Assembly: GCA_020809705.1 (NCBI GenBank)
Contig: CP085826.1
Location: forward strand, 3,100,001-3,164,000
Reading direction: 5' to 3'
DNA: 64,000 bases
Origin: Calonectria ilicicola
Lineage: Eukaryota; Ascomycota; Sordariomycetes; Hypocreales; Nectriaceae
Shown here in pieces: positions 1 to 13,047 of the stretch (the stretch's first letter is position 1; the number at the start of each line of letters is the position of its first letter). The translations under genes were made by a program, and so were the position numbers. Under the pieces are notes generated by a model. That model did no database searches. It was not told the origin of the DNA and worked only from the letters and a program-made list of their open reading frames with translations.

Positions 1-1175
1 TTGAGTTTCCACACCTTATTATGCAATTGAAAAAAAAGCCTCTCCATGATCACCATCCCACCATTGTGTTTTTTGCGGCCACCGTAAAGTCTCACCAGCC
101 CAAGACGGGTTCCGTTCCACACCCCGGCCCTTCAAACGCCAACTTGCAACACGGCGTTCCCTTGTCCCGTATGCCAAGCCTGACTGCTCAGCCCAAAGGG
201 ATCCCCCGCAAACCATGATGTGGGAGGGCGCTTGATGAGATGGTCTGGGCGGCTTGCAAAACACGGAGTCGAGGGTAGAGAAAGGGAGAGACGACAAACC
301 ATCCATCCATCTTTTTGATCCTGCGAGCCCTCGTTTCACACTTGTCGCCCTCGCTTGCTGCCATAGACGGCGCCCGTTTCACCTCGCAGGCTCATCGTAC
401 GAGACTGCGAGGTTCTGGGATGATGCGTGCTTGGTGATGGTGTCTTTTGCTGCTGTGGCGAGGGTTGTTGAAGGGTTTTTCGCATTGCTTTTGGCTGCGC
501 TTGTGATGAGGGGGCCGTGCTTTGAGAGAAAGGTGATATATAGATGGGCTTCAATGCCCGCTGTTGAAGTTGGAATTCGAATCAGTTCAAGCAGCACACA
601 AACAGACTCACAGTCTATCCCCTTCTTCTCCCCCCTCTTCCTCTTCATTTCTTTGCGTGAGGCCTGGTGCCCGCCTTTACCTCAATTTATCCTAATTCCT
701 TGTTCTTTTTCTTTAATACTATTTCCGTTCCTCTGCCAGCTGCGCCGGCGTGGATAATCTACTGTACAGCTCGTTCTGTCTCTGTGTTCCCAGCTTTCCC
801 AATAGTCGGCCTGGGGAAAGCGATTTTGATAAAGCCGTCCCGCGTACACTCCCCAACTACTCCGGCCCCGAGCTCTCTAGACCTCCCTCCGAGACCGTTG
901 GAGTTTCCGCCGGCGCTCCTCTTCCTCGTGTACTCCCGCTCAAGCCCGAGGGCTACGCTGTTCAGCCACCGCCCTATTATCCCGATCGTCGTCCCAGTCT
1001 CGAGGTCAAGCCACTCCGTCTCGTCCGAGCTTCTCGAAAACGCAAGCCTTCACCCCGTTCGCTACGAAAGGCCTCTCCGCCAAGCTACTACGAGAGCTAC
1101 ACGTGCTCCCTGTATCAATCAGTCACAACACTAAGCATTGAACCGCCAGGTCCTCCACCGACCTACCTCGAAACA
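1..1175. other. upstream region without a supported gene
   Basis: No gene is supported here. A TATA-like stretch lies near 535. From about 600 the plus strand is rich in C and T, like a fungal promoter and leader. The frame from 750 to 1175 is open and continuous with the gene starting at 1176, but it has no ATG, so it is read as untranslated leader. Confidence 0.5.
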
Positions 1176-1822
1176 ATGGCTTCCCAACCTGTGATCCCCA
1201 AGGTCGGTACCGAGGTTTCCCCCGGGCCATTTCGCCCTACTCCTGCCAGCAAGAGCGGCAGTCCCCCTCGCGCTGTGGATGATGTCCTGGCTGACCTGCG
1301 CCGGCAGCTCGACGACTCGGCTTCGGATATGGGTTCCAGCGTCGACTCGCGGGGCCGCCGCCGCCGCCGTAACAACAAGCAGCTCGCCACCACTGGTGGC
1401 ATCAAGACCGGTCCCGTCCTGCCCCGTTTGGCTGAAACAAAGCCCGTTCGCTTGCAGCTGGGATTGAATTTGGATGTCGAACTTGAGCTCAAGGCACGCC
1501 TCCAGGGCGATGTCTCCCTCACTCTACTGTAAGTTGTAGCGAAGAATGCACAATGAAGAACTTCAGGAGGATACTGATCGACACGCTAGTCAATAGAGTT
1601 GAGAAGAAGCAGACCACTCGCAAGTCTACAGAGTTGCGGCCAGACATGGCGGGAGAGGTATCTGCGGAAGAGCTCTTCTTCATGCGGCTGGGTACGTTGC
1701 ATCTCCGCCAGAAGTGGCTGGAGAGAGAAGTGAGCGAGTCACTTACTGCGTCGGTCATGCTGGTCATTGGCGTGGCGGGGTTTGTTCTCGGGTTCATATC
1801 GAGCAGGCTTGTCAACTTGTAG
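1176..1822 (+). CDS. conserved fungal small protein with possible tail-anchored isoform
   Basis: The first ATG of the frame is at 1176. Read without splicing, the frame gives 118 residues and stops at 1530-1532. The body is low-complexity, with an arginine run, and ends in a conserved-looking segment rich in L, D, E and K (about residues 90-118) that resembles the C-terminus of an uncharacterised ascomycete family. The stop codon overlaps a consensus donor (GTAAGT at 1529). Splicing 1529-1596 joins the frame to 1597-1822 and gives 192 residues. The added part carries a hydrophobic segment close to the C-terminus, as in a tail-anchored membrane protein. Both forms close in frame. Which one is made is not decidable here. 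The function is unknown. Confidence 0.6.
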
Positions 1823-2168
1823 ATTTATTTGGGCCTGGTGACGATTTGGAATCCTTGGCGAGAATGGCGAATAGCGGTTACTGTCTTTTCATTACCATCA
1901 TGCAATCGAATTCAAGTTCAAGATGGACAAGCTAGAATCTTATTTGTTCCTCGAATGCGTCCTCCATTGATTCAAATTATGTTTTGCCAGCAGGACAAAA
2001 TGAATTTGAATATTGTAGCAAGCGAACTATACTGAAGCTGCCATTCTGTGTCGATATCACGTCTGAATAACATGGCTTTGCAATAATTCATGAAATTGTC
2101 AAATCATGGGCTCGTATTAACATTGATGTTCTATAGACCCGACCAGGTATCTGCTATTACATTAAATC
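1823..2168. other. intergenic, convergent 3' ends
   Basis: AT-rich spacer between the convergent gene at 1176 and PER1. Nothing beyond presumed 3' untranslated sequence is seen. Confidence 0.5.
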
Positions 2169-3342
2169 TTACGATTTTAGTCTTTGACTTCCAGCAATGT
2201 CGTCCTGTGCATCCTTAACCAAGAAGCTGTTCAACATTAATATCAAACTCGACAATCGAGAAGCGGGCTGACTTACTTGTAGAACAAAATGGTAGGCCCG
2301 ATGGTCATGAGATGCCATAAGCTGTGGGCATCAATAGAGTATCCCCAAGGGGGGAAATCAAACAATTCCATGCTCATGGCAAAAATTACCCATGCAACCA
2401 CGAAACCGGGGTAGGCTGCCCAAGTGCGCCTCGACTTCCTGTATCTGTGAAAACTGAACCAGGACCAGAGGATGTTCTGAACGATGCCCGCGGCAACATT
2501 GGCAACCATATTGTAGGTATAGTCCCATCTGACTAGCTTGAGATATGAAACATGGCAAATGTATAGGGTGATACACAGCAATGTCCAGGCACGCAAGACA
2601 GAGCGGCGGCGCGGGGTGGGGTGGTCCAGATGGAACACACGAATTGGTGTGTAGTACATGCCGTAGAGAACATTGGCGCCTGCAGCAAAGTAGTCGAGCT
2701 CCTCGGTCAGACGAAAGTCGCGGGTGTGGAATATGGCGCTAAAGACCCATGAAGCAATTCCAACCCAGGCTAGCCAGATGTAAAACGGGCGCATTGTGTA
2801 AGAGGCCGGCATGTTGCGGCGCACCTTCTTGAGGCCATCCCAATGTGCCCACAGGTTACCGAGAGAAAAGAGGACACTGCACGGCTCCTGCATTCCCAGA
2901 AAGCGGTAAAATGGCCATTTCCCATGGAATTGAACGACCGGTTCGCCATAGGTGACGCGCTGACTGGTGACAATGTGTTGGCAGGCATAATCGCATTCGC
3001 TGGCGCAGTTCCAAAGGAGGAGGCGGTGGAGCAATGCTGTAAGATCACAGCTGTCAGCTTGAGGATACGTTGACAATGTGGTAGGGGTTTGGATTCGGCG
3101 ACGTACGGATCGGGGTATGGTCTTTTCCAGGACCACAGTTTTCAGTTTGGCAGACCTGTTTGAGGAGGGTTGTCAGATGCGAGTGGTGAGCGGGCGGGCG
3201 GTCGAACATGGCTTACCTGGAGACAGTCGCGGAACGCAGGGAGGCGATCGCCAATGGAGGCCTGGGCTGTAGTAGCGAGAGCTAAGACGAGGACGGTCAG
3301 ACAGAGGACCTGGGTCCACGGCCGTCCCCTCGGAGAAGCCAT
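2169..3342 (-). CDS. PER1: PER1/PGAP3-type GPI-anchor lipid remodelling protein
   Basis: Model: complement(join(2169..2226,2277..3036,3107..3155,3217..3342)), 330 residues. Residues 1-28 form a signal peptide. A Cys-rich luminal part follows, with paired cysteines in the stretch containing LLLWNCASECDYACQ, then about seven hydrophobic segments. The family hallmarks FHTRD..TEELDY and DAHSLWH are present. In yeast and mammals this ER membrane protein is needed to remove the unsaturated acyl chain from GPI anchors, and it belongs to the CREST superfamily of putative hydrolases. The last intron matters: its donor (GTAAGT from 2276) contains an in-frame TAA, so an unspliced message ends about 19 residues early. 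Splicing restores the tail beginning FLVKDAQDD that is usual in the family. It is divergent from MPS1 across a 1.7 kb spacer. Confidence 0.93.
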
Positions 3343-5085
3343 TGCAAGAGCATCGACCAAAGCGAAGGAAGCGAGCGGTGGGAGGAATATGGAAGCAAAT
3401 CAGGAGAAGCGAATGTGCATCTTTGGAGATGTGGCTGCCGCCACTGGAGAGTGGGAAGCTGGTGCGCGGGACGCGATCTCGGCGCGCTGATTGGCCTGCA
3501 CAGCGTCATCGGGCAATTGTTACAGTGTGTGTTGGGTACAAGCGAGAGTGTACCTGAGCCAAGCAACCCCCTCCCTCCAATTGAGCTGCAAGCTCCCCCG
3601 ACCTAATTGATCCAGGGTGGTGTTGCTGCCACCCTAAGCAAATAGAGTCACTTAACACAGCTCTCTTCAATGATGTTAAACAAAAAAAGGAATTGGAAAA
3701 GAACAAAGTCATACAGTGATTTTTTAGATTAAAAAAAAACAATATTTTCTAACCAAAATGATGTGTACGTAAATATTCATTTCCATTTTTGCTTTCATTC
3801 AAATCCTTTGGCTTGATCGAAGATCCGGGGCACAGATGAGCGGCACCAGCTAGCCCAGGGGGGGTTTTTCGGGAGCCAGAGGGGTCCCGAGTCCGCAGTC
3901 CCGGAAGTGCAGAACATGAGGACACGAGAATTGCCCATTTTGAATCCCCGACTTACATCATTCCCAGAAATAAATCCCATGCACGGCATCATGATGATAT
4001 ATATTTCTGCGCCCGCACCTCATCTTGCCCTTAGCCTCCCTTCTGACTGCATCTCGCTCTCGGGTAAACAAAACATGGCACAGCAATGCAAATGGCTAAA
4101 TAGAGAAGCCCAATGGACAAGTGGGCTACATAATAAGCCCGGCACTAACGAACAACACACAAGGTACCCGTTTCCCCCCTTGCGGCAGGATGAAGAGACT
4201 GTTCACTCAACTCGCCTTGTTCCCCACCAGCGCTGCCGGAGGCTGGCGGAGGTTTTGTGGGGAAGACTCCCAGCCTGCCAAACAGAGCATGTATGTCATT
4301 AACCACTGCATGCTCCGAGGTGGTTGGGCTTCGGCAACAGGAGCCCGCAGAGTCGGTGTGTTTACAAGTGGGATAGGTGTCGGGACTAAATCATATGAGA
4401 GGGCTGTTAAGATCAATGCGGCGCCCACCATCATCGTCAAGGGGTTTGTGTTCATGTGCCTAGCCGAACCCTCTGGACCTGCATCAACACCCAGCAAGGT
4501 TTGCATTTCCTCGGCCCCGGGCACCAGATATTCCATCTGGGACTCCAAGCCGCCGCTGACATTGTGTGGCTGCGTGCCTTGGGCGGCATCGGGCTGATTC
4601 TTGCTTCCTGCCCTGCTCCTGGGACGTCTGCATGCAGGAAAAATATTGCTCATTCTTCCTGAGAGCTTCAATGCCTGGCTGGCTGAGGGCAGTGTAAGCA
4701 AACAACCTGTCAGATTGGAATCTCGCTAGATGAGTTCTAGAGCATAACTATTTCTACAGTATGCTATCCTCTTTTTTGGCATGGACTCACATTAACGAAT
4801 TTGCAGGCCGATCTTGGGGGGCTTTTTGCTTAGACCGCAGGCAAGGGGCCATCTTTGTTGCTCGGGCAACCCCGGATCCACTCCCTCGAAAATAACAAAT
4901 GCTACACCAGGATTCGAACACACCCTCGCGCATGAACTCCATCTCTTGCAATCTGCTGTAATTCGGACCATGGGATCAATCGACGCGTAGTACATTTTAT
5001 TCTTTACCCGACATCGACAACCGTCTCTCAACTCGACACTCGACAACAACGCGACACCGCCAGGCCGACAACAACAACAACATTA
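3343..5085. other. long divergent spacer between PER1 and MPS1
   Basis: This spacer holds the two promoters. Seen: short A/T runs at 3681-3745, a TATA-like run near 3998, and a C-rich stretch before MPS1. Apart from the weak minus-strand frame at 4207-4705 (listed separately), nothing gene-like is supported. Confidence 0.5.
4207..4705 (-). CDS. possible small hypothetical membrane protein
   Basis: A 164-residue frame runs from 4701 to 4207 on the minus strand. A second overlapping frame starts with ATG at 4705. The first frame has no similarity I recognise. It contains one hydrophobic stretch (TMMVGAALILTALSYDL) that could span a membrane. An acceptor-like TTGCTTACACTGCCCTCAG lies just upstream at about 4686-4704, so an upstream exon is possible. 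Base composition is close to that of the spacer. It may be spurious, since antisense frames of similar length also exist on the plus strand. Confidence 0.2.
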
Positions 5086-7720
5086 ATGGCGTCGCCAACT
5101 CCGGTGCGACGCTCTTCGCAGCGTCAAGGCCTGCGACGACTCCCTTCCAGATCGGCCATGCCACACAGCGCCAGCCAGCAGTCTCTGTCGAGCGCTGCTG
5201 CGTCAGGCGCCCAACAACAACAGTTCCACGATGATAGCTCCGAGGACGAGATTCCCGTGCCCATGAAGCTGAGCGCGCTCACCAAGGCTATTCTTAACGA
5301 TGGCGGCCCCGACCAAGCCGAGCGGCCTGCTTCGCCGCCTCGAACTCGACGACGCACAAGCGCTTTAAACGCGTCAATTTCTTCCACAAGCGAGAGCCGC
5401 AGACATCTCCGATCAGGAAGCGTGCAACCACAGGATGGAAAATCCTCGAGACCAAACAGCCCTCCCGCAAGCCGGGAGGCTAGCCCCGTAAGGAGACGAG
5501 TGGTTCGCCTCAGCAACACCCCCCAGAGCCTTAATCAGATGCGGCCCGTCAAGCGGCGGTCATCATCCATGTCTCGGTCGACACAGCGATCGCGACCGAC
5601 AAGCCGCCCCGGCAGCCGGGATAAGTCTTCAGACGAGAGGCCTGAACCTCAGGCGGATGTCAATACCCCCCCGCATGCCGGGCGCGTGGTACGGATTGCT
5701 GCTGGATCTTCTGGAAACCGGAGCCGTGTCGGCTCCACTGGCCCATCATCAGGCCGATCCAACGTGGATCGGTCAATGATGGATAGATCTGCTGTTGAAC
5801 CCGAAAATGAACAATATGATGAGCCACCAGCAACTGTCGCCCGTAACCCGCCACCTATCAGCCACGGCAGTGTATCGCGATATCCATCAACCGTAACCAA
5901 GCCGAGACCCGAGGACGTGAACCTCCAAAGCTCAATGAGAGTAAAGAGAGTCGGAAAGGGAAGTTTCCTCAGTGGACCTGCTCGCCGAGGCCGGCGGAGA
6001 CAGAGCGAAGAGGAGGAAGGAAATGAGGGCGAACCTATTATGTCGAGCCAAGAACCTGAAAGCCAGTCCGCTGAGGAGCCTGCTTCGTACGTCGATGGCA
6101 TTCGCAACTTCAATTCTGGCAGCCCAGTCAGTGGGAGCTCTGCGGCTAGAGGCCTGCACCGAAGACACCCTTCAAATATCGACTTGCGTCTGGGATCAGC
6201 GCGGCCATCTCCCCGTGAGGCTTCGCCGCGAGAACCTACTCCTGAGCCTGCTCCCGCACCAGAGGCGGCGCCGCAACCTGAACGTGAGGAGCAAGAGGAA
6301 GAGATTCATTACAGACTTCCTGCAGCTCGTCCCGAGATACCTTCCCGACGCGACCAAGAAAACAACCCACTAGCCAGTCTAAGACGGCCCAAGCCTCCGA
6401 CTGAACTGCCTGTTGAGAAGCCTCCGATGCGTCCATCAAGCGCGGATATTGGTTCTCAGAGACCAGTCTCCCCTGATCGAAAGCCCCTCGCATCTGTGGC
6501 CCGCAATACGCCTCGTCGTCAAGCTCCTCCACCACCTCCCAAAATGTCCGTGGTTGAGGCGGCAACTAGCACTGCCGGAGCTGCCGCAACCACCCAGAAG
6601 CAAAAGCGCAATATTTTGAGGGTCAATGGCAAGCCATACACCCGAATGGACTGTCTTGGCCGAGGTGGTAGTGCCAAGGTCTACCGGGTTACTGCCGAGA
6701 ATGGCAAGATGTTCGCTCTCAAGCGAGTAGCCCTAGACCATGTTGACGAAGCCACCTTCAAGGGTTACATGGGCGAAATTGACCTCCTCCAAAAGCTTAA
6801 GAACGCCGACCGTGTCATCAACTTATTTGACTATGAGTTGAACACGGAGAAGAAAGTGCTTACTTTGGTGAGTCTAGTCTGTTATAGACTGGAAGTTGTT
6901 TGCTAATTGAAAATAGATTATGGACATGGGTGAGCTGGACTTGGAGCGTCATCTGAGAAAGCGAATCGATTCAGGAAATGACAGATTTGACCCAGTCTTC
7001 GTGCGATATTACTGGAAAGAGATGGTCGAGTGTGTGCAGTCGATTCACGAATACGACGTCGTGCATTCGGATCTCAAACCCGCCAACTTCATCCTGGCCC
7101 AGGGCGAGTTGAAGCTGATTGATTTTGGTATTGCAAACGCCATTCAAACCGACGAGACTGTCAATGTCCACCGCGATACTCAGATTGGAACACCCAACTA
7201 CATGTCGCCTGAGTCACTGATGGACACCAACAATGGCCATGGAGGACGAGCCCCTGGCCGCCCCAAGCTTGTGAAGCTTGGAAAACCTAGCGATGTCTGG
7301 TCGCTGGGTTGCATCCTATACCGCATGGTGTACGGCGATCCTCCATTCGCCCACATTGTCAACCAACTTTCTCGATGCCAGGCCATTATTAACTGGAACT
7401 ATGATATTGAATTCCCCTCGCGTGGCATGGGCGGCGCCCCGGTCCCCCCCTCGCTGCTTCGCACGATGAAGCGATGCCTGAACCGTGATCAGCACATGCG
7501 CCCTACCTGCGACGAGCTCCTTCACGAGACAGATCCTTTCCTGTACCCTGCAGAGCTTACCGATAAGGCTCTCCCCATTGATGAGGAGCTGCTTGGTAGA
7601 ATCATTCAGAGTGTCGTTACGAGATGTCGCGAGCGTATGCCCACTGAGGCGGAAAGCACGAGCGTTTGGCCACAGGCTTATTGGACCAGTGTCAAGAAAG
7701 CTATGGCTGGGAGGATGTAA
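5086..7720 (+). CDS. MPS1: MPS1/TTK-family spindle checkpoint kinase
   Basis: Model: join(5086..6867,6917..7720), 861 residues. The first ~500 residues are disordered, rich in S, P and R, with many SP and RRS sites. The kinase domain fills the C-terminal third: glycine loop LGRGGSAKVY starting near residue 524, ATP-binding Lys546 in FALKRV, catalytic loop HSDLKPAN at 644-651 and DFGIA at 663-667. The HSD in place of HRD is characteristic of the MPS1 group. Mps1 kinases recruit Mad and Bub proteins to unattached kinetochores and, in yeast, act in spindle-pole duplication. The single intron lies inside the N-lobe (GTGAGT donor at 6868). The gene ends convergently with bL21m. Identification is confident; the start is the first ATG and is well placed after the leader. 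Confidence 0.95.
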
Positions 7721-8236
7721 TTGTTGTACGGCACGATTTGTCATGAATGCACAAAAAAGAAACCGGAAGACACTGTTTTCCGATGTTTAAGACGTTATGA
7801 TGGTTTTTATTTTCGAAATTCACTGGGATGGGGCATTTATAGCTTGGTGTTGGGAGTGTCATTCTTGTCTTTCATTGCGGAGCCTTTGCATCAGCCTATT
7901 TTTTGTATGAAGAGTTTTTTTTTTTTTTTTTCCTTTCAGATTCATTCACATTGTAATTGGATCGGACACAGAGTTGTCCAATTTTATGCTCGCGTTGTAT
8001 AGCGAGTGCTTTAGTTCATAAAGATGTTTTCAGCGCCTCATACTATTTTTCTCAACTTGTGAATCGTCTCGTCGTTCAAGGGTTTTTTATTATTGTACAG
8101 CCAGCTCTAAGCTGGAAGGTGGTACAGTGTTTTTTTAGATTGACTGTTTTGTACACATTCATCAACATTTCCATCTTGAGATTTCTTCCACATCGGATCA
8201 TTTCTCTTGGCCCTCGTATTCTGTCTAGGACGAGCT
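7721..8236. other. intergenic, convergent 3' ends
   Basis: T-rich spacer between MPS1 and the mitochondrial ribosomal gene, with a T run of about 16 at 7916-7931. Presumed 3' untranslated and polyadenylation sequence for both genes. No gene is seen. Confidence 0.5.
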
Positions 8237-8851
8237 CTAGATATCCTCAGGACTGTTGATGTTGAGCTCCGAAATCCTTAGAATGGTGTATCGGTGCTTG
8301 CTCTTTGCCTGCTTCGCCCGTCTCTGCCTCCTCTTCTTCTTAATCTTGATGCGTAGTGGTTCCGACTCTACACCCAAAACGGTGGCACGACACTCAAACA
8401 CACTCTCGTCAATGTGGGGTGCGCCCTTCATAGTAAAGTCTCGGCTACCAATGACGCTTGCACGGTTCAATCGGAGCACATCGCCGGGCTGTACACCGGG
8501 CATGCGGAATGGCAGGCGAATCTGGTCACCCTCTCGGACCAGGTAAGGGAAGCCGTGGATGTGGACAGTGATGTAGTGACCTGGCTGAGCGGCAAGAAGA
8601 GGCAGGAGGGTCTTGACGGAGTCGGAGACAGGCTGAGGGGGTGCAATTGGGTGGCTCTTCTTGAAGGCCAGTGGTCGGGGTTGGCTGTTGGTGGGATTGG
8701 CGGCATTCTTGACGTGGCGCTGAGCCACGGGCTCGACAATGGGTGGTGTGGTGTTGAATGCGCGGGCACGAATTGGCAGCGCAAAGGACGGGGTGAGGCG
8801 CGCACTGGGAGCTCGAAGCTCCAGTACGGAGCGGAAGAGTGCCCTGCTCAT
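8237..8851 (-). CDS. MRPL49: mitochondrial ribosomal protein bL21m
   Basis: Uninterrupted frame of 204 residues from ATG at 8851. The N-terminus (rich in R, S, A and L with few acidic residues) is a typical mitochondrial presequence. The bL21 domain covers roughly residues 85-204, with the barrel sequence GHYITVHIHGFPYLVREGD and the basic signature KIKKKRRQRRAKQAKSKHRY near the end. bL21 binds 23S rRNA of the large mitoribosomal subunit. The frame also extends upstream to about 9079 without a good start; the chosen ATG gives the presequence directly and lies 297 bp from the divergent NSA2 start. Confidence 0.93.
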   Translation of the reverse strand: MSRALFRSVLELRAPSARLTPSFALPIRARAFNTTPPIVEPVAQRHVKNAANPTNSQPRPLAFKKSHPIAPPQPVSDSVKTLLPLLAAQPGHYITVHIHGFPYLVREGDQIRLPFRMPGVQPGDVLRLNRASVIGSRDFTMKGAPHIDESVFECRATVLGVESEPLRIKIKKKRRQRRAKQAKSKHRYTILRISELNINSPEDI

Positions 8852-9148
8852 TTTTAGACCACAGTGCCGTCGGGGCGTGGGCACTAATTGCTGGTCAAGA
8901 GGTATAGCTATTGTGGTGAGGTTCTTGAAAAGTTCACCAAAGCCCGAATGCTTGGTCGGATAAGCGTAGCGCCGGCTCCGGCCAGTGTCGGGAGCTGCAG
9001 GCCGACTTTGGCAGGTATGGCCTGGCCAACGCCGACACCTCCAAGTTTTTTTTTTCTTGGTTGGAAGGTGAACACCCAACCCCCACCACCTAAAAAAACA
9101 TCAACTTTTTAATCCTAAAGCCCGTTCTCCCCGGGCAACGCCGTAATC

Positions 9149-9991
9149 ATGGTATGTACAAACTGATTCTTTCTCGATACCAAATAGCCAAGATTTTAAC
9201 ACCCTCCGTAGCCTCAGAATGAGTATATGGAGCGGTGGCGCAAGCTGCATGGTCGCCGCCTCGATCATGAGGAGCGAATGCGCAAGCGTACCGCCCGTGA
9301 GGGACACAAGGCTTCTCAGGATGCGCAGAACTTGCGAGGTCTCCGAGCCAAGCTTTACCAGAAGAAGCGCCATAATGAGAAGATCCAGATGAAGAAGGCC
9401 ATCAAGGCACACGAGGAGCGCAACGTCAAGACTGCCGACGAGAATGACAACTCCACGCCCATGCCCTCTTACCTGCTTGACCGTTCGAACCCTTCAACTG
9501 CCAAGGCACTCAGCAGCGCCATCAAGAACAAGCGAGCCGAGAAGGCGGCCAAGTTTGCCGTTCCCCTGCCCAAGGTCCGAGGTATCAGCGAGGAGGAGAT
9601 GTTCAAGGTTGTCAAGACTGGCAAGAAGATCCAGAAGAAGTCGTGGAAGCGAATGGTCACCAAGCCTACCTTTGTCGGACCCGACTTTACCCGACGCAAC
9701 CCCAAGCACGAGCGATTCATCCGTCCCATGGGTCTCCGTTACAAGAAGGCCAACGTCACCCACCCCGAGCTGGGTGTCACGGTGCAGCTGCCCATTATCA
9801 GCGTCAAGAAGAACCCCCAGAACCCCATGTACACTCAGCTTGGTGTTTTGACCAAGGGTACCGTTATCGAAGTCAACGTCAGCGAGTTGGGTCTTGTTAC
9901 GGCTGGTGGAAAGGTTGTCTGGGGTCGTTACGCCCAGATCACAAACAACCCCGAAAACGAGGGTTGCATCAACAGCGTTCTGCTTGTTTAA
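9149..9991 (+). CDS. NSA2: ribosome biogenesis protein NSA2
   Basis: Model: join(9149..9151,9212..9991), 260 residues. The first coding exon is only the ATG, followed directly by a GTATGT donor. Exon 2 begins CCT CAG AAT GAG, giving the family start MPQNEY. A second acceptor six bases downstream (after CCTCAG) would also stay in frame but lose P and Q. The basic helical N-terminal half ([14 protein letters not shown]) and the eS8-like barrel (residues ~150-260) match the family, as does the length (yeast 261). Nsa2 is a pre-60S factor needed for 27S to 25S and 5.8S rRNA maturation in the nucleolus. It shares a short divergent promoter with bL21m. Confidence 0.94.
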
Positions 9992-10847
9992 TTGGGATAC
10001 TTGTTCCAAACAAGGTTCCGCGGGTGATTTTGATATTGAGAATGCATGCAAAGGGCGTAAGGGCGTTTTTGGGTCAAGTTAAAAAAGAGGCTACGACATG
10101 TGCTTTCAAAAGGGTGGAAAGTCGACTGAAGATTCCCGGTTGCGATGAAGAAGACACACTCCGAGGCGATGGGCCTGCTTTTGCTTCCCAGGCGAGACAG
10201 AGATTGCGCTGGGGAATGGAGACGAGGAGGATGATGACGAAGGCAAGGCATAAATATACATCAAGTCTGTGTGACAGAGCGCAGCAATTAGGTAGAATAC
10301 ACTGCATTTTTTGAGTGCCAGCCAAGCCTTTCCTTGTTCCGATCTTTTGTTTACTGTTGAACCGTCCCTTCGCCACTGCCAATTTCTTCACTTCTATACT
10401 AGCCGCTTCACTGAAAAGTTGGCATTGGCAAGCTGAAAAAGGAGAGCACCTCCGACGGCAACTCCGGATCGACAGCCAACCTCAGGGACTCTCTCTGGAA
10501 CGGGTCCTTTAAGCCGCCTTTTTCTTCACGACCGGGCCAATCATGACGGAGCAGCAGTGGCACAGGGCGGTAGTTACTAGTTGGCTAGTTTTTCGCTGGG
10601 CAGGCGCTCCAGGCCGTTAGTCCCTTAGCGGCTAAGGAGGGACCTTCGCAAAAGAGCCCCCGCCGAAATTTGGGCGGTCAAATTATTCTGCCCAAGACTA
10701 GGAAAATCCAAGCATTCGACTTTCTTTATCCGCCGCCCACCCAGAATCTCCTCGCGTTTCACCTCTTCTTTTTCCACTCCCCCTCCTGATTTCTCTTTCT
10801 GTTTCGGGTCTCGAGGCTAGATTTGCATTTAAAAAAAATTTGACAAG
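9992..10847. other. intergenic, NSA2 3' end and HMT1 promoter
   Basis: No gene is supported. The last 150 bases before HMT1 are C/T-rich, with an A8 run just before the start codon, as in strongly expressed fungal genes. Confidence 0.5.
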
Positions 10848-12330
<1,483 letters not shown>

Positions 12331-13047
12331 GCGTTCTTTTCATGTTTTCCCAAACACGACGCTCTTAATGACGGAAACGAGAAATTGGGAGGGTCCATGC
12401 ATGACATTCTGAAGACGAATAACAAAAAGTTTCACAGATGAAAGGGAGAGGGCGTCCGAGGGTATTTTTGTCTGAATGGGGACATTTGTACAAGGCGGCT
12501 GGCGTCTTTGCAACTTACGGACACGATGGGGATACTGTTTGCTACATAGATAAATCACGAGGGATAGTGGCTGGTTGACGACCCGTTATGAGTGATACCA
12601 CAAAATCAGCACTCCGGAGCTACCTAGTCAATAGATCATTTTTCTTGAGAGATGAATGAAGAATATTCTAGCCAAGTGATTTCACCTACCCACGTTGTGA
12701 TCGGTAGGATGCATTTATACAGAAATATTTTCATACAATTTCTCTTGACGAACGATTATGAATTTCACCAGAAACGGAGATCTACCAAGGAGAGAATGGA
12801 TTCATCATCAAAGCAATAGCGATTTTTTCATTCATCATAAATTTGAGCCGAGAAGATGGCTCGTTCTAGCCTAGCTAGATAGGTTAGAAGGCCTCTGGTC
12901 CCTTCAGAGCCATTTCGTGACCTTCAAAACACTGTCGTTTTTAATTCGCTTTCATATGTCAAGAGCACACCTCAAGTTTTTGTCTAGGCAGGATTTTTTT
13001 CTTTTGTATATTTCCATCGTTTCCATCGTAAGACAGGGTCACATTGT
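12331..13047. other. intergenic, convergent 3' ends
   Basis: Spacer between HMT1 and the mutase gene. No coding frame or repeat of note. Confidence 0.5.

Noticed and set aside
750..1175. N-terminal extension of the gene at 1176
   Set aside because: The frame is open but has no ATG; the sequence is C/T-rich leader in character.
4895..4990. tRNA-like B box (TGTTCGAATCC) on the minus strand near 4912
   Set aside because: No A box, acceptor stem or T-stem pairing could be found; a chance match.
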